Positions 19,750 through 31,873 of a DNA stretch of 64,000 bases are shown here, in pieces (the first letter of the stretch is position 1; each line of letters starts with the position of its first letter). A program made the position numbers and the translations under genes. Where the stretch lies: assembly GCA_013433145.1 (NCBI GenBank), contig CM024179.1, positions 9,521,300 to 9,585,299 of the forward strand, written 5' to 3'. The notes beneath the pieces were generated by a model. That model was not told where the DNA came from, made no database searches, and saw only the letters and a list, made by a program, of their open reading frames with translations. This DNA comes from Ascaris suum. Taxonomy: Eukaryota > Nematoda > Chromadorea > Rhabditida > Ascarididae.

Positions 19750-22700
19750 CTAAAATAATGAAAGAAACATTCGAATTTCGCTGCACATCTCATCGAGCTT
19801 CGTCAACTCTGAGTTCAGATTCTTGTTTTCGGCTGTAAGCGAAGCGATTTCCGTCTCTCGATCGTCCTCCGTATTGCACAGATTCCTATAGCAGTAATCA
19901 ATTATGGCGATTACATATCTAACAAAATCTAAAGCATCCAAAAAATAACATTAATTATAGTACAATTTAATTTTAGTCTATGTAGAATTCTTTTTCCATA
20001 CCAAGGAGAAAAATTTATAGATAAATCAGTATTCGCTGAAATTTCCACACTTCGCATCTCGAAAGCTACATGCTCCAGACGTGATTCTGTACTTGAATCG
20101 AATAAATAACTCCTCAAGGATTGATGAGAAATCACTATTTCAACTTGCAGTATTAAGTTCAATTTCTTTATTAATGCTCAAAAAACATTAACAATGGAAT
20201 ATCAATTAAAGAATCTATACTATTCGTGTTTCTGAAAATTACATACATATATGGTGGCACCAAACACCGGTCATTCTTTCTCGAAAATGATTCTTTCAGG
20301 ATGCATGGTAAAGGGATGGGCAATGGAAGAAGGATTCATGGAAGAGGGATCAGGCAGCTAAAATTTAGGCTACTATGACACTAGCTTATGTAGTTCTACA
20401 CATAAACTTCAATTTAAAACATATTGTGCTTTTAAATCAATCAACGTAGGCATAAGAAAGAGATGGATAGCTACATGAACTGTTTCCTGTCTTTCAGATT
20501 TACATAAATTTCGAATGCTCCGAATTGCGTATGGAATAATAACGGAAAAATTTTTTCATGGGGCAGAAGAGAAATAATACTCACAATATCTCATAGAAGG
20601 AAACCAGTGAACGACGGAAACGTTGCAAGAAATAATACAAGGACGCTTTATGAATACGGAAAGAACTTATAACTAGAATGAGTCTACTATAGGCTACAAT
20701 TCTAAGTGGTAAACTCTATCTGAAATACGAAAGAGGTGGATCAACGATGCCGCTTTTATGGACCATGAGTTGACATTATTGAATAGATAAATGTCAAATT
20801 CAACATAGATTTTCTTATATCATGCGTCCTTTATTTCTTCCTAATATTCCAGAGAGCAGTCAATCTTTGATGGAAACAGCTACCTGCGCTCTTGCTTAGG
20901 TATAGCACGTTCATTGAAGTTCTCTACCAATGGGTATCGTTTCTCGGAGACCATCGAATAGCCTGCTCCCTTACTATCGCGAATATCTTCAAACAGCAAT
21001 ACTTCATAAAAAGTTTGATTTCAGTTCAATGCTTTATAAAAATTAACAAATAGTTATAAGTGCAGCAAATCCCTCAAACAAACGGAATCGAGAAAAAAAA
21101 AAGAATTACAATTCTAGATAGAACCTTTTACCGCTTCTAAGCTTAAAGACTTATGCCGTTATGAAGTTTTAGTAGCAATACGATGCGAGAAGCAAAGAAT
21201 TGTTGTAAAAACATATAAAAAGAAAGCGAGAACAAAAAAATTGCCGAGGAAACATCTCGTCCACCATATGCTCGTCATATGTGTCTCCGAAGGTCAACAA
21301 CATTTTTATATGCAATACTAAGGAAAACTTAGCCATCGTTCCCTTTACCACATCTTCGGTTCGTCTGATTTTTTGGATCGGCTAATTTCGGATTAGCTAA
21401 AACACAGCTTCGCCAATTCTTCTTCCCAAAAGTTTATCAGATGATCTACTCTTGAGCACTGAAACAGAAAAGGAACTCCAAATTCCCCCCCCCCCCCCGA
21501 CAAATATTATACACCGGAAGCTGCTGTACGAAATGTTAGAACGATTAGCTGACATCGATAAACGAGTGCTGCATAACTCGAAACGATAGCACTCATGAGA
21601 AGGCAGTCTACAACGAAGAAATAATATCTTTTCACAACTCGGTTTTCACAGGTTTCTCCTCTTTCCACCTCCCTCCCCTTTTCTCCTTCCTTCCTTCTCT
21701 CCTCCCTCCCCCCCCCCCCCCATATTCTTGTGTTTTACAAAGATTTTCTTACTTTAGAAGACAACATTATCCACCTCAGATGACTCCAAAAAAACTACCT
21801 AGTAATTATGTGCTCAATTCAAACCTTATATGCTCCCTCAACTAGGCGAGGCATTACATATATTACCACCTCACCAGTAAATGAACCTCATAACTTCGAT
21901 AGCCATTCCAGTTTTTTTAGCATAACACATCAACGAGCAAAGTGATCACTTCAAAAAATTTACTAAAAATCAATAAAAAATTTCGTTTAAAAAAATACCG
22001 ATCAGCAATAGTGCATCGTCGTTCTTCGTCATAACATTTGAATTGTGGAGTACCTCCCAATTGTCGGGCTCTTCGGCAACGAAGCAGAAAACTCGTCTCA
22101 AATCCGCAATGGTACATTCCTCACTTTCCTATAAAACAAACTGACCACATCCAGCTTTGACCATTGCCACTTTCTATGCACATAGAATATGCATGTTGCA
22201 GACGGAAAAATCAAAGCACATCGGATGCGAATCAACTCGTCATTTTTCTTATAAAGCCGAAAGACTAGAACAGTAGCGGGGATAGAGGAGGGGAGAGATG
22301 GGTGCACTACTCGAAGCTGTCGGCTGACCGAAAGGCCACAAGAAGTCGGTCTCCTATTTGGACGGTCCTCTGCACTATCCTCCTGATACATTTTTTTTTT
22401 AGATCCTGCCCAGACGAAGTCATATGCATTTCTCTCTGTTTTAGATGTATCACTTGATAAAGGCGAAAAATCACTTAAACTCTAACCTTTTTCTGAAGGC
22501 GGCATTAACTTACTGCATCATGCTTTCATCTCTTTCTTCAAATTTGATAAGCCAAATATTGCTAGAGGTTAGTGCCGAAGTTTATGTAAGGTGTTCTATG
22601 GATTACTTTGAGTAATAAACCATAACAGAGGAATCATGGATGAAGGACTTCAACAATCCTTCAACACTCTTTATAATTGCAAATATATTATCATTGCATT

Positions 22701-23165
22701 ATCGGCATTATTTCTTTCAAATATTTTTCCCTATGCACCTTCCTTTGATGATATGATCAATGATATAAACACATACTTATTCAAACTACAACTCCCCTAC
22801 CATATCAGTAAAATTACAGTCGAAATGACAGCGCCATACATAACAAAAGTCATTAGCATTACTAAAACCATTTAAAAATGGTCTACATATACAACAATAC
22901 TCAAACAATCTAATTTTAAAATTTTAAAAAATTTCACTTGCAATAAATTTCAAAAACGGAAATTTGCACAAACCTTCTGACGTAAGTCCATATTTGGAAA
23001 CGATTGACGCATTCGTTCCCATATATTCTTTATTGGTTTCTTGAATTGAGATCTTCGAAGTTCATTTCCACGCATAATCCGATGAAATCTTGAACTGCTC
23101 ATTACTGGCGCAAAGCCATCCATTCTCGGGAATTCAGCTAGACGTTTGGTTGGTGTGCTTTGCAT
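19750..23165 (-). CDS. Unrecognised seven-exon gene, ~270 residues
   Basis: Minus-strand exons: 23165-22974, 22382-22311, 22128-21999, 21001-20884, 20665-20585, 20134-20051, 19885-19750. All six junctions are GT-AG and phase-consistent (0, 0, 1, 2, 2, 2), and the 813 nt close at a TAG. The ATG at 23165 lies 3 nt after an acceptor (tatatatttag), as in SL trans-splicing. The N terminus is basic (RRSQFKKPIKNIWERMRQSF); the middle is helical and acidic (TIADLRRVFCFVAEEPDNWE); then LLFEDIRDSKGAGYSM and a Phe/Arg-rich helix (YYFLQRFRRSLVSFYEI); the C terminus is a coiled coil (ETEIASLTAENKNLNSEL). No signal peptide and no clear membrane segment, so probably intracellular. I do not recognise a family. 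Individual borders, mainly exons 4 to 6, could shift. Confidence 0.6.
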
Positions 23166-23938
23166 TGCCTAAATATATAAAGCCTTTTTTTAGATAAGAA
23201 AATCGTTTGATAAGGATAAAAACTTTAGATATTATAATTATTATCAATGACTGATGACATTAGCACACCAAAAACTTTTGTTTTCTAGCGCAATAAATTG
23301 TATACTCGGTTGCTCTATGAGCACGAGGGCTAGCAACCCGAATATCACTGCCGCAAACCTCAATCGGTAAAAAGTCGAGTATAGAACTCGACAGATCCGC
23401 ACCGAACATTGGCGAATGGACGAATCGTCAGGTGATCAGGTGATATTGTATGCCAATTAGATGAAGCAGCAAAAAAAGGTTTAAAACTAGGAAAGAGTTT
23501 TAAAAAAAGCATTCAAGCGATCAGTTTCCTCACTATAGAAGTTTGCTTTCAAATCATCTGAAATTAGAGTATTTGTCGTCATATTCAGGTCCTAAAGAAA
23601 TTAATAAATAACACGGAATTAATACTCTATTTGCAGCAGATAAAACAAATCTGCTCTGATTAGTAAAACCGCAGAAAAAAAAACCACTTCGAGCTATTCG
23701 ATTCAATTGCTTCAAACAGTGTTCATAATTCAACTGTTAAAAAAAACCTAAGTAATGAAATGAACAGTTAACTCGGAAACTTTCAACGGAAACGATATTG
23801 AGCTAATAATCAGAAAAATATCAACATTATGCAAAATAAATAAATAAATAAATAAATCGGATAACAGCTTACCATCCTGCGGGAGAATTAAGGATCACTT
23901 AAATATAACTAGAAAAATCTGGAAAGGAAAACTGAAAT

Positions 23939-24144
23939 ATGTTTTTTTTAAAATGGCTGATATGCAAATCGAGAAGAAATGCAAAACGCATGCCATTAGA
24001 AGCCAACAAACTGATCGTTAATGATCTGTTCGGCAGGATGGATGGGAGATTGAAACGGAGGTAAGTGGGAAAGTGCATCAGAAGCGTTGGCACGATATGT
24101 GTTTTTTTTTCAGCCACTCATCGAAGCAATCATTTCATGTTTAA
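23939..24144 (+). CDS. Small two-exon gene, 50 residues
   Basis: Exon 1 is 23939-24060 (ATG to CGGAG|gtaagt). A 53-nt intron ends in ttttttttttcag. Exon 2 is 24114-24144 and closes with TAA, overlapped by AATAAA at 24143-24148. The very short intron with consensus ends is typical of nematodes. The product is basic, beginning MFFLKWLICKSRR and continuing MPLEANKLIVNDLFGRMDG. The start could instead be internal to a longer gene, with 23939 only the first in-frame ATG of its last-but-one exon. No family recognised. Confidence 0.45.
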
Positions 24145-24599
24145 TAAAAAACAAAATAAAGCAGAATGAAGCTTCTCACAGATACTGCAAATCCGACCAC
24201 CCATTAAGAGACCAGAGACTAGACAATTATATTTTCTATGCTCCCACCACTAAAAAATGAATATTCATCAAGGTGATATATGTTAATTGTTCAACACTTT
24301 CAAGTACCTGGTCGATGCTGAAATCCAAAAAGATTACAAGAAAGAGTGATAATAAAAAAGCAAAGATTTCATGCCTTCTTTATTCCGTAAATAAAGATTT
24401 GTTTTAATAAAAATATAATAACAATGATAACAATGAAAAAATCGCCTAGCAAGACGAAAAGGTTTGAATTTAGAGTTGTTCAAATAACAAATACGCTGAA
24501 GGTGACAAACGAGAAAAGTTTCTGCAGCTTTATTGCCATGAGCAGTAGCGGCGTACACCACGAATGGCAATAGACCAGGGAGATTCAGTAGACCAAGTA

Positions 24600-25330
24600 G
24601 GTCAAAGTAGATCAAGCTTTTGGTTACACCCCAAACCCCTCCTGCAGAATAACCGTCCATAAAATACCAGAATTTTCACGGCAAGCAAGTCAAGCCCATG
24701 AAACTATGACGCATACCATGGACTGGAGCATATCAACAGGTCGAAGTAAGCCAACATTTCGACCATATATTCCCGGCAAAGCGGTTATCCAGAAGCATCA
24801 AAATTCGGCATCAAAACTTTGCACTTCACGCACACAGATTTTCGGATCCAAGGCTTTGCCACACTAGAAATGTTGTGCCTCAATGCAGACCAAAAATTCG
24901 TGACAGCGACCACATTCCTTCAGCGACAAACAGCGAATAGGTTAGTTCATTTGTTAGCAGCAACGAACTTCGTGGATTATCTTTGCCATCAATTTACGTG
25001 AAAACATACGCCGATCGCTTAGGACAAGTCAAGGTGGCAGAACGATTGAACATCAATGACGAGGATAAAAATATGGTTGCTTTTCTTTGCTATCAAATCC
25101 AGTAGCCGAAATGGAGGACTTCTGTGTTGAATCAACATCGTCCTGTAAACGATCACAATGAGCTCGTGAAGCAGCAATCGAGCTAGGTTCTGACTACTGC
25201 AGTACAATCCTCGACGCAATGAGCTACAGCGGTTGTGAACTTGTCGCAGCATTGAGATCCGTGCACGGATTCGTACATAGGATTCTCCGGCAAGAGGGCG
25301 AATGGGATTTTAAAATGGACTAACCGCATG
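24600..25330 (+). pseudogene. Broken GC-richer coding island, plus strand
   Basis: Several coding-like plus-strand frames abut but are separated by stops and frame changes: about 24607-24869 (HKIPEFSRQASQAHETMT, PTFRPYIPGKAVIQKH), about 24858-25111 with an internal TAG (ELRGLSLPSIYVKTYADRL, QVKVAERLNINDEDKN), and about 25187-25324 (CSTILDAMSYSGCELVAAL). The block is GC-richer than its flanks. Its parts read as one protein interrupted by mutations, as expected from an old retroelement or captured gene, but no diagnostic domain was seen. The minus strand around 25330-25186 is also open and Cys-containing, so the strand is not certain everywhere. Confidence 0.4.
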
Positions 25331-27660
25331 AACGGGATATTGCAGGAGATAAAAAATTAACAAGCCTGAGTATTCCAACATTGATCTAGATAAAGTCCTG
25401 TCATTTGAAAGATTAAAGAAAGTCCTAGCGAATTTCGCAGCACATTTACCAATAACCATGAGGGGGTCTGACAAGATGGATACAGTTATTGAACCGGCCT
25501 CTTCTAATTTTTTTTGGCTTTGTCTAAGATTCGCTTATTCCTTTGCAACCTCGAGAAAGACATACAATCTTATTCTACTTAACACGTAGGATTTTACCAT
25601 ATTATCCTCGAGACTATGCAAAAAACGTCCTTGAAAATGCACGATTTGCCGAAATATAAGCATGAGTTGTGCCAAAAAGAAAATTCTGCTAATCGCCTAG
25701 TGATCTCAGGTGAATGCAAATATTAATTCAGGTGGGGTGGGAATGTCTTGCGCTCTTCTCGACCTTTACCCGTCTTCTTGGAGTGAAAGTTAGTGAGAGT
25801 TCACCTTATCACTTCTACATATGCGTCTGAATTTGCTCCCTAAAAATTCGAGTTGCACATCATCTTTCTCTTTGACAGACTTCACTGTTAGCATTTTTCG
25901 AATAGCACAGGCGGAAAGAAATTTATCAACTAATCACGCTTAGCTATGGAAAAATACGGCATAACATAAGCCTAAAATCGTGCATGTGAAGTTCCTTCCA
26001 TTGGTAATAGCAAACGTTAAGGAAAGCAGCACCACTGGCACCACAAAACTTTGCAAAAAAAGGCTGATGCAGTTGTTTTCTCGCAAGCTATTGTCGATCA
26101 CGTAAGCGATGTTTCAGTACTGATAACAATATACTAGGCGTTGACGGTCCTTAGTTTTCGAGGAGACAAGGACAAATCATCCTTTTTTTCTTCCAGACGG
26201 AAAATTCATCCACTTAAATTTCTTAGTCGATAATGACGATTTTCTTAATCGCCTATGAGAGAGAAACAACAATCGCTTTAATTACGATTGGTCAGGTAAA
26301 AAGCATAAAGGTATACTTAGCACTCTATAGTCGCTTACGAACGCAAGTCGAAAATTGCGTCAGCAGAAAATGCTATACACAATATACGATCTCTAAGGAA
26401 AATATAAACGATGAAAGTGGCTAGATACGATGGAACATGACGATTATACGCGATAGAAAATCCCACTTAGACAGTGGCTAATCATAGAATTTTTTTTTGC
26501 AACTCACCATTTCATCCGATAATGCAAAACAAGAGAGGAAACATTTCGCACAACCGAAATTAATTAAACATCACAAATACTGTCCGCACACTTCCTGCTC
26601 ATCTGCATATTCGTCAAATAACCAATTGTACTGACATTCAACTAGAAATGTGCATTGAAAAATAAGCAAAAAAAGACACCACCCTCATTAAATAATGTAG
26701 AAAGAAAGATGCCTCCCTGACCCTTCGTTCCCTTCGTTTCCATCAAAAAACGCACCGTGGAAGTCAGGAAAAACCAGACGGCTAACCTCTCTAACGTTAA
26801 ATAATACAGAGGCATCATAAGATGGAGAAAATGTTCGATCAGCGCTACTTACTGTCATCCTCAACATGCTGAGTGGAAGTTAATTGTCGGTGTGTTCATG
26901 AGCTATAACCTTCAGTAGCTTTGGAAAATATGCCGTCAATGAATCCAGAATAACTGCAAAACACCTCAGCATTACTTACCTGGCGGAAATATTCAGTGCC
27001 GTAAGTATGAGTGGGAGATCGAAAATTCATATACTCACCATTTCCTAGTGGTTAAAATCCGTTTGTCCTTTAGTTCGACGCAGAAGGCGTTCCAAGTTAC
27101 TTCCTCCTATATCTTTTCGATCCAGAACAATACTGCGATTGAAATATGCAACACATTCGCATTGCAGAAACTGTCTTGGCACGATATATGTGCTCGTGCA
27201 TTTGTCTGTCTTCTATGTCTGTCCTGTAGTGTCAACCAAGAAACTGCAGAAACCACAGATCCGAAATTTTACTAGATTGACCTTCATTATCATATACATC
27301 ATACATAGACATCCAGTATCAGGTTGATGGATCGGTCGATTAGACATTTTTAAAGCTTCAAAAGATCTGTATGTATTTTATATGGGCAAAATTTCATTTC
27401 ATACCAGCCGAAAACAAGAAAAACGAATTTCGCTTTGGAAATTTGCATGCGGCGATCAGTTGATTTCTTACTAGTTGTCGGTAGCCAGTTAAAACCGACA
27501 AGTCGGAATGAACGGAATATAAGAGTGTATATCGTCGCAGCCGCTTTCGTACATTTCCACATTTGTTCACTTTAGCGAATGCATCTCTAGACAACTCTCC
27601 TTTATTTGCAGATACATGAGCCGAGTCTCGTCGACTCAGAAGTAAACGAAATTAGCATAG
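25331..27660. other. No supportable gene
   Basis: Short open frames occur on both strands (for example 26233-26424 and 27048-27275 plus, 27350-27594 minus) without splice or promoter support. The sequence is unique and AT-rich up to the sharp left border of the palindrome at 27661. Confidence 0.4.
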
Positions 27661-28140
27661 AATATGTCATAGATTTAAGATATATGGAAAGTTTGAGAAC
27701 TAATATTGGCCAGTCGTTTTGAGAATATTCCGAGCTAAAGAAGAAAGCATCAAATCATTTACTTAAATCTAATCTTTGTTATATGCAGATCGATTGTTAT
27801 ACATGGTCGGTGATTCAACAACCTTAATTCACAGGTGAATAAGCAGGAAATGTCCCATTGAGATTGATGAATCGATATATTTCATAGATTTGGCGTAGTG
27901 AAGTATGAGCATTTCTATACTAATAATGGTAGCGACAACAGAAGCACTAGACACTTCAATGCAATAGTAAGTCCCTCATTGTTGACAGATGTGCTTTAAT
28001 TGAGCAACTGCACAGTGCAAGAAGGCGGCTGTTTTTCAATTGTGCTAATACCCATCTGGCCAGACTCGCTTTTCCCAGCTGAGAACACTGTAAATAAATG
28101 TTGCAATGACCGGTCTCGCTGACCAAGCCATTCCACAACC

Positions 28141-28147
28141 TATAAAG
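28141..28147 (+). promoter_or_regulatory. TATA box of left ABU/PQN-like gene
   Basis: TATAAAG lies 77 nt upstream of the ATG at 28218, followed by a C/T-rich leader with repeated ctcacctcatc motifs. Identical in the other arm. Confidence 0.6.
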
Positions 28148-28217
28148 CCGACACGCATCGAGCATTCCTCACCTCATCTCACATCGCTTCATCTCACCTC
28201 ACCAATACGCACATAAC

Positions 28218-31200
28218 ATGCACTTCCATGCATTGGTTCTTCTCTTCGGGATCTCTTCTGCATTATGCGCCCAGCAGGTGATTTTTATAGCAATTTTTGA
28301 ATGCACGCTTTCAGCAGTTAATATCTCTTAATACAATTTATCCAGTAACATTTGTTTAGTAATATCTCGTCACTGATGAATAAAACGAAGTCCTCAATAA
28401 TACTTCTTCACTGAAAAGTAAAATTAGGCAATCAGCAATATTTCATTATTGATGAGCAAAACGAAGCCATCAGTAAAACCTCATCGCTGTTGATTAATAG
28501 AAAACCTAGCCGCCGATGAGCAAAAAAAGTTCGCATACGTATAAGTTGGAATTTCAGCCATATTCACCTTCTAGAACACTCAAAAAGTTTCCGCTAACCT
28601 TTGCCAGCACGTTTCAATACCAGTTAATGCGACCGGTCATCGATTTTTCGGACTCGAAGCGTATCTGATAATGGTGAGGATCATCGATCATAATTTGTTG
28701 ATCACTAGCTTTATTGATCCGTGCTAGAAAATATTCATACTTTACCGTTCAAGGATTCTGATTTTTAATGATTTTAGGGCTATTAAAGAGTAATGAAGTA
28801 CACAGTTCTTTTAGTCGCTAATTATGGAAGTTAGAGAAAAGGTACTTAAAGCAGAAGGGCGAAGGATTGAAGAATTTAAGCACACGAATAAAAAAGAGCC
28901 AAAGGAGGAAGAAGAGATGACAAGATGAGATGACTAGCACAAATATAAGAGTGAATAAAGAGCATAGAGTAGGTAGAGGTGAAATGAAAACACAAGAAAA
29001 GCATTTAAATATAAAATAAAGATTAAGGCTGACACTGTTGGTGCAGTTAAAGCTTATAGGAAGACTCTATGTGTCCATCTACGATTGTAACTAAGTTATG
29101 CCACGTTTGGAAATTAGTCCGAAAAGGACAACGGAATTGAAGTGGTAAAGATGCTTAGAACCTATTCGTTCTTGATAGAGCGTAAATCACAAAATTATGA
29201 ATAGAGTTTAGAGTGATTCTACATTTTCGGTACGGAGTGAGGATTAAGAAGGACTTGTAGATAAAGAAGCGCAAACACCGAGCTGCAAAATAAATGGAAA
29301 AGCATTGCGCTTTCGAAGTTCCACTCATCAGATCAGTCAGTATTCCAGGATACGCAAAAACAATACAGCACATGGTACACTGCTTTCACGCTCAGACGAA
29401 ATAACTGCTCGAAAAGATTTCCACAAAAAGACGTTTTTTTTTCAGTTGCTTCGCGACTCGACTGCCTGTAAAATGCAGTCGAGTGGCTGCGAAATGCAAC
29501 CCGATCGGTTGTAAAAAGAATGCACGTCAACACTCGCCAGATTTAAGTATCTGTGATTTCTCTCAAAGATTGTGAATTTCTTCATAGTTCTTAGTACAGG
29601 GGATCGTTCTTTATTCAGGTCGTGCTCATCGGAATTCATACACTTGCTTCAGTTGCTTTCGAGTTCAAGCTTCCGGGCTGACGACTGCACATACACACAC
29701 GGGAAAACACGATCGTGCACTAATATGCGCAACAATACCACCATGCAGAGGGCATGAAACTTCACTGTGTTCAACTTAGAAGTGCTCATATGTTCAGACA
29801 CAAAAGTGAATCTACAAATTTCAGGATGTAGTCATCCGAGCACGCCGTCAGTGCCCATGTGAACAGCATTTACGTCCACGATGCAGTTGTACTCTGCCTC
29901 AAAACAACCCTCCTTCATGCACCTGCAATCAACCTCCACGGAAATGCCCTTGCGCGTCGCAACCTCCTTGTCGTCCAGTCTGCATGAATTTATGCATCAA
30001 CGTATGCGAAGGAGAATCTAGCACAGGAGCTCCTTGTTCTGCATCTTGTCCTCGGACTTGCTCCTCGGCTTGCGCACAAACCCAGGCAATTCAACAATAC
30101 GACCAACAATTACCGTTGCAGACAGTACCTTCATTCCAGTACACCACACCAATTCCTCAGCAGCAGGTGCCACCTTTCCAGCTACCAACAACAATGCAAC
30201 CTGAGGTACCACCCCTTACGCAATCACAACTGCCCGCAGCTCAACCTCAAGTTCCTTGCCCACAGCGTTGCCAACCCTTATGTGCACCACTGTGTATTCA
30301 GGAACAACTGCAGCCAGGTGAGCTGGATCCCTCGCAACAGAACGACCCAGTCGTAGAACAGTCCGTGCCAGCAATGCTCCCTGTGCTGGTGGTTATACCA
30401 CAACCGACGGAAAGCGCTCAGTGCCAACCAGTATGCGCACAACGCTGTGAGGGACCATGTGCTACGCAGCCGACACCTGCAGATTGCCAAACGCAGTGCC
30501 AAATTGTCTGTCAGGAAACATGTGCTGGTTCGTTTACTCCGCAACAGCAATGTGTTCCCACTTGTCAACCGACGTGTTCCCCAGCCTGCATCCAACAGGA
30601 ACAGCATCAAATCGTAGAGCAGCAGCCAGCAACAACACCTCAGCCAACTCTTCTGCAATCACTTTCTACACCTCGCCCTATCCTTCAACAGCCACTACCG
30701 GTACCTCAAGAAACAACTCCACAAGCTCTTGATTCATCACCTTCGTGTAGCGCTGCTTGCATGCCCGCATGCGGATCTTCGTGCGTTCACAGGGTATACG
30801 ACGTCCATGTGTCTGTGGAACAATCTGCGGCTCGGTGCATTGAAATATGCATGCCGATATGCGATCAGCAATGCATTTCGCAATTTCAAGCACAATCAGA
30901 TGAACACATGCCAGCACCTTACGAACCTCTATCACCATGTCCTATCACTTGCCAACCTAAATGCGAACATAAGTGTGCTGATTCTCCGGTTGCTTTGCCA
31001 GAAGTGTCGCCTTCCGTACAGCCTGTGCTTGTTCCGGTTCCAGCTACTGTGACACCACAGAGTTTCCAGCCGGCCTCACTGTTGCCCGTACCTGACGTTC
31101 AACCCCAGCTACAACCAATGGCTTCTGAACCATCTTCACCGTCCTCAGTGATTATTCCTCAACCGGAATCACAATGTATGCCTTCGTGCCAGCCGAGTTG

Positions 31201-31873
31201 CAGCCCTCATTGTGTTATTATGCAAGAACAAGCAACAGAAACATCCCGGTGTAGAGTGGAATGTGAAAGAAATTGTCAAACCATGTGCACAGAGATGAGA
31301 CAAACAGTTCTGCAGTGTGGGACCGCATGTCCAGCTATTTGTGAGGAACGATGCAGGTCGAATGTTTCGCCTATTTCGCAGGCAGAATGCACACCCAACT
31401 GTGAGCCGAGCTGCCAGCCGGCTTGCATGCTGCAGCAGTCGCCTCAGCTCACAGGTCAACAGCAATCCTTTTCCATGCCTCTGGAATCATCTCCTGCAGC
31501 ACTGCCACAGTTGCTTCCATCTTTCAATGACGACAGTTTACCCTTATCACCCTCGCAGCAGCAATATTCAGCTGCCGCCGGTGAGACGCTCCAATCCCCG
31601 AATATGCCGCAGCAAATGCCTATGCTGCCAATTAATCTCGAGAACGAGTTCATCTCCCCTGCCCAATGCGGAACACCTTGCCAACAAATATGCGAACTTC
31701 AGTGTGTCGAAACACACGCCGTAGCTAACTGTCAGCCGTCATGTGAGCAACGTTGTGAGCAAACTTGCTCTACGACAGCTCAAATTGTGCCGTGCGGTAA
31801 ATCTAGCGGAGCTAATTGCGCATGCCGCACCGGTTACTCCCAATGCGGAACAAATCAATGCTGTCGTATGTGA
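28218..31873 (+). CDS. ABU/PQN-like C-X3-C-X3-C secreted protein, left copy
   Basis: Exon 1 is 28218-28277 (CAGCAG|gtgatt) and exon 2 is 29825-31873 (tttcag|GATGTA), joined in phase 0, giving 702 residues. Exon 1 encodes a signal peptide (MHFHALVLLFGISSALCAQQ). Residues 21-75 carry an RARR basic site and C-x-C motifs (CPC, CSC, CTC, CPC). The rest holds 14 C-X3-C-X3-C-X3-C modules, such as CQPVCAQRCEGPC, separated by Gln/Pro-rich linkers. It ends in CGTNQCC. This is the Cys-triplet repeat of nematode ABU/PQN proteins, which in C. elegans are secreted, respond to blocked unfolded-protein response and contribute to pharyngeal cuticle; here that role is inferred. It may cross-link by disulphides outside the cell. 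The second copy in the right arm is identical in the mature cysteine-rich part. Confidence 0.88.
29456..29484 (+). other. Intronic hairpin, left arm
   Basis: ACTCGACTGC and GCAGTCGAGT form a perfect 10-bp stem around a 9-nt loop, 13 nt after an unused acceptor-like poly-T CAG in the long intron. The same hairpin lies at 39438-39466 in the other arm. Confidence 0.7.

Noticed and set aside
30018..31724. Many overlapping ORFs inside the ABU coding exon (both strands, and their mirrors at 37198-38904)
   Set aside because: Shadows of the GC-rich, cysteine-rich exon in other frames.
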